NCBI GenBank assembly: GCA_052117605.1
Contig: JBQKIT010000039.1
Strand: one strand, 5' to 3'
Length of the DNA stretch: 5,845 bases
Source: CAG-791 sp000431495
Lineage (GTDB): Bacteria > Bacillota > Clostridia > Lachnospirales > Lachnospiraceae
Positions within the stretch are counted from its first letter, which is position 1. Each line of letters begins with the position of its first letter. A program made the position numbers and the translations under genes. The notes under the pieces were generated by a model. That model was not told where the DNA came from and searched no databases. It saw only the letters and a list, made by a program, of their open reading frames with translations. Below, piece after piece: positions 4,681-5,845 of the stretch.

Positions 4681-5005
4681 TGAATCATTCTTCAAAATGC
4701 CGAAGGTGCTGTTTACAGATGAGTATAAGGATTTATCTGCAGAGGCAAAGTTGCTTTACGGATTAATGCTCGACAGGATGCAGTTATCCGCAATAAACGG
4801 TTGGTGTGATAAAAATGGTGAGGTCTTTATCTTTTACACCATTGCCGAGACAAGTGAAATGCTCGGTTGCGGACACGATAAAGCAACCAGGTTACAGCGT
4901 GAGCTTGAAAAACATAATCTGCTTCGTCGTAAATATCAGGGTAAAGGCAAACCTGCAAAGCTGTATGTTTTAACTGTGCCAAAAATAAGCGCTGAGTCTC
5001 CTTAA
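4673..5005 (+). CDS. repA: RepA_N-type replication initiator, truncated to its N-terminal domain
   Basis: 110 aa. The N-terminal winged-helix domain of RepA_N initiators is nearly complete: SFFKMPKVLFTDEYKDLSAEAKLLYGLMLDRM (5-36), NGWCDKNGEVFIFYTI (41-56) and a recognition-helix region GCGHDKATRLQRELEKHNLL (69-88). These proteins bind the origin of Gram-positive plasmids and ICEs. The GTG start at 4673 has AAGGAG 11 nt upstream. Family members are usually well over 200 aa, with a variable linker and a host-specific C-terminal domain. Here the frame ends at KISAESP right after the DNA-binding domain. A linker-like continuation is visible in another frame (4996-5124), so the gene looks frameshifted and then decayed. 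The 110-aa product may still bind DNA and could act as a repressor, but probably not as a complete initiator. Confidence 0.85.
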   Translation: MDNESFFKMPKVLFTDEYKDLSAEAKLLYGLMLDRMQLSAINGWCDKNGEVFIFYTIAETSEMLGCGHDKATRLQRELEKHNLLRRKYQGKGKPAKLYVLTVPKISAESP

Positions 5006-5124
5006 AACTCGCAAGTAATAATACTGAGCAGAGTAAGACTGAAAGTTATATACCAACCGAGAAAAGAGAATATATCTTTAATTTAGTTAGTAGTAACTTT
5101 AAGTATATATGGCGTATAGGCTGA
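4996..5124 (+). pseudogene. Out-of-frame remnant of the repA linker
   Basis: One frame away from the repA stop, the DNA reads LKLASNNTEQSKTESYIPTEKREY and stays open to TGA 5122. The NNTEQSKTES composition resembles the Asn/Thr/Lys/Glu-rich linker that follows the RepA_N domain in full-length initiators. It does not continue into a recognisable C-terminal domain, so more than one lesion is implied. Assignment rests on composition and position. Confidence 0.45.
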
Positions 5125-5237
5125 ATGCGAAAAACTGATAAGACAAACGCATTTCTTCTTCGGCTCGTTAAATATTTATAAAAATCAGGAACATTTTTGT
5201 GATGCTCATTCCCATTGCTATTAGGGGCGATTTTGAT

Positions 5238-5267
5238 AAAAAGAAACTGCCCTCACAAGGAGAGCAG
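5238..5267 (-). terminator. Terminator of the cytidine deaminase remnant
   Basis: On the minus strand CTGCTCTC (5267-5260) pairs with GAGGGCAG (5254-5247), 8 bp with one wobble, around CTTGT, followed by TTTCTTTTT (5246-5238). It lies 37 nt downstream of the deaminase stop. Confidence 0.75.
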
Positions 5268-5303
5268 GTCAAATATTCAGTTTAATTAATTGAGTTTTCT
5301 CGA

Positions 5304-5591
5304 TTATTCTGTAAATTTATGTGTTCCCCACCAATCAGGGATTAAATCTTTTAATTTAACCGTTTTCTGATTGTCAAGGTCGAGCAGAATTTCAATTTCT
5401 CCACTATCTTTATCTAATTGCATCATATATTCCCGGCATGCACCGCATGGAGAACCAACTCTGCCATCGGGCATCACTGCAACTACCTTATCTATCTGAC
5501 TTTCACCATTCTTGTATGGGGATTTTTTGAAGGATTTAATTATGTTGTTATTTGCGACAAAATCAATAAGAGGTATCCTACCACAAATCAA
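5304..5591 (-). pseudogene. Cytidine deaminase, C-terminal part only
   Basis: The C-terminal half of a homotetrameric-type cytidine deaminase (cytidine to uridine, Zn-dependent, pyrimidine salvage). From about residue 29, GESQIDKVVAVMPDGRVGSPCGACREYM carries the PCxxCR motif that supplies two zinc Cys, and the tail EIEILLDLDNQKTVKLKDL then IPDWWGTHKF matches clostridial family members. The N-terminal half with the Cys/His-Ala-Glu catalytic motif is missing. Residues 1 to about 28 (5591 to about 5508) are not deaminase-like, and an in-frame stop lies just upstream. On the opposite strand the same DNA encodes a membrane protein segment, so the deaminase was cut at about 5508-5520. Start TTG 5591 is only the first available codon. 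Expected length is about 130-140 aa, and this remnant should be inactive. Confidence 0.8.
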
Positions 5592-5786
5592 TGGTTAGAT
5601 TATGGAGCTGCTATTTGCGCAATCGTATGTATACTATTTCACCCATTTAGCACTTCTTTTTGGGGAATTGTAGAAATAATTACCACATTCATTGCAATAT
5701 ACGGAATGTTAATCAGAACCAAAACCGTTACCGGTGTTGCGCGACTTTTTAATCTCACTGCCGACGACAACTTAGCGCCGAATTAA
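5508..5786 (+). pseudogene. C-terminal fragment of a membrane protein of unknown family
   Basis: The open frame begins at ATG 5418, but 5418 to about 5507 is antisense to the deaminase remnant and unlikely to be native. From about 5508 it encodes WGFFEGFNYVVICDKINKRYP, then two probable transmembrane helices, YGAAICAIVCILF and FWGIVEIITTFIAIYGMLI, then a short tail ending DDNLAPN at TAA 5784-5786. The hydrophobic pattern and the terminator after it suggest the real 3' end of a gene whose 5' part was lost at the junction near 5508-5520. I do not recognise the family. Alternatively the 122-aa chimeric ORF is expressed as it stands, but no ribosome binding site supports ATG 5418. Confidence 0.5.
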
Positions 5787-5818
5787 TTTCATCTGATCTA
5801 TTGCGTCAGGATTCCTCC

Positions 5819-5843
5819 GCGTCGCTTATCGCGACGCTTTTTT
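5819..5843 (+). terminator. Rho-independent terminator
   Basis: A perfect 7-bp stem, GCGTCGC (5819-5825) and GCGACGC (5831-5837), with loop TTATC and a T6 tract (5838-5843). It ends + strand transcription about 30 nt after the membrane-protein stop codon. Confidence 0.85.
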
Positions 5844-5845
5844 AT

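Noticed and set aside
1..5845. CRISPR array, tRNA, rRNA or integrase gene
   Set aside because: No spaced repeat series, tRNA-like cloverleaf or recombinase motifs were found on either strand.

Overview
The window looks like an accessory region of a low-GC Gram-positive anaerobe (gut Clostridia type). The evidence is AT-rich coding sequence, AGGAGG-type ribosome binding sites, U-tract terminators, and a RepA_N-type replication initiator preceded by a small Cys-rich ORF, the arrangement I associate with Tn1549-like integrative conjugative elements (ICEs). No transposase, integrase, tRNA, rRNA or CRISPR array is visible.

Layout. 1-57 is the 3' end of an unidentified + strand gene, closed by a bidirectional terminator (55-84). 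108-3499 is a minus-strand cargo block. Read in its own direction it contains (i) an RlmN/Cfr-family radical SAM 23S rRNA methyltransferase (3499-2397), whose N-terminus lies in another frame and is joined through an A AAA AAG slippery site, and (ii) a MurA-like enolpyruvyl transferase gene (2318-2283 plus 1016-108) that lacks its C-terminal third and is split by an insertion. The insertion (1017-2282) has 24-bp inverted repeats (23/24 identical) and a 9-bp target duplication, TTTAAACAA. Removing it and one copy of the duplication restores the murA-like frame exactly.

The insertion carries no transposase. It holds one complete inducible-looking expression unit: an extended -10 promoter, a full-length Shine-Dalgarno, the 8-codon leader peptide MTAYMRLR, a set of alternative hairpins covering the next ribosome binding site, an RlmA(II)/TlrB-type 23S rRNA guanine-N1 methyltransferase, and a terminator. 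The MRLR motif is the macrolide-stalling motif of the ErmDL-type leaders. I therefore read this unit as a mobile, macrolide-inducible G748 methyltransferase cassette, and it is the most interesting object here.

3763-5124 is an element-backbone segment on the + strand: a terminator, a perfect consensus sigma-A promoter (3811-3839), a roughly 235-nt highly folded RNA ending in a rod-shaped terminator (3846-4081), about 410 nt of non-coding DNA with hairpins and a tandem 12-mer, a small Cys-rich ORF, and a RepA_N gene cut to 110 aa. 5238-5845 is a scrap zone: the C-terminal half of a minus-strand cytidine deaminase abuts the C-terminal part of a + strand two-helix membrane protein, each with its own terminator.

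How the parts work together (inference). Two 23S rRNA methyltransferases, one A2503-type and one G748-type, lie next to each other near the peptide exit tunnel targets of macrolides and related drugs. The region therefore looks like ribosome-protection cargo collected on an ICE-like element, with decayed neighbours marking repeated rearrangement.
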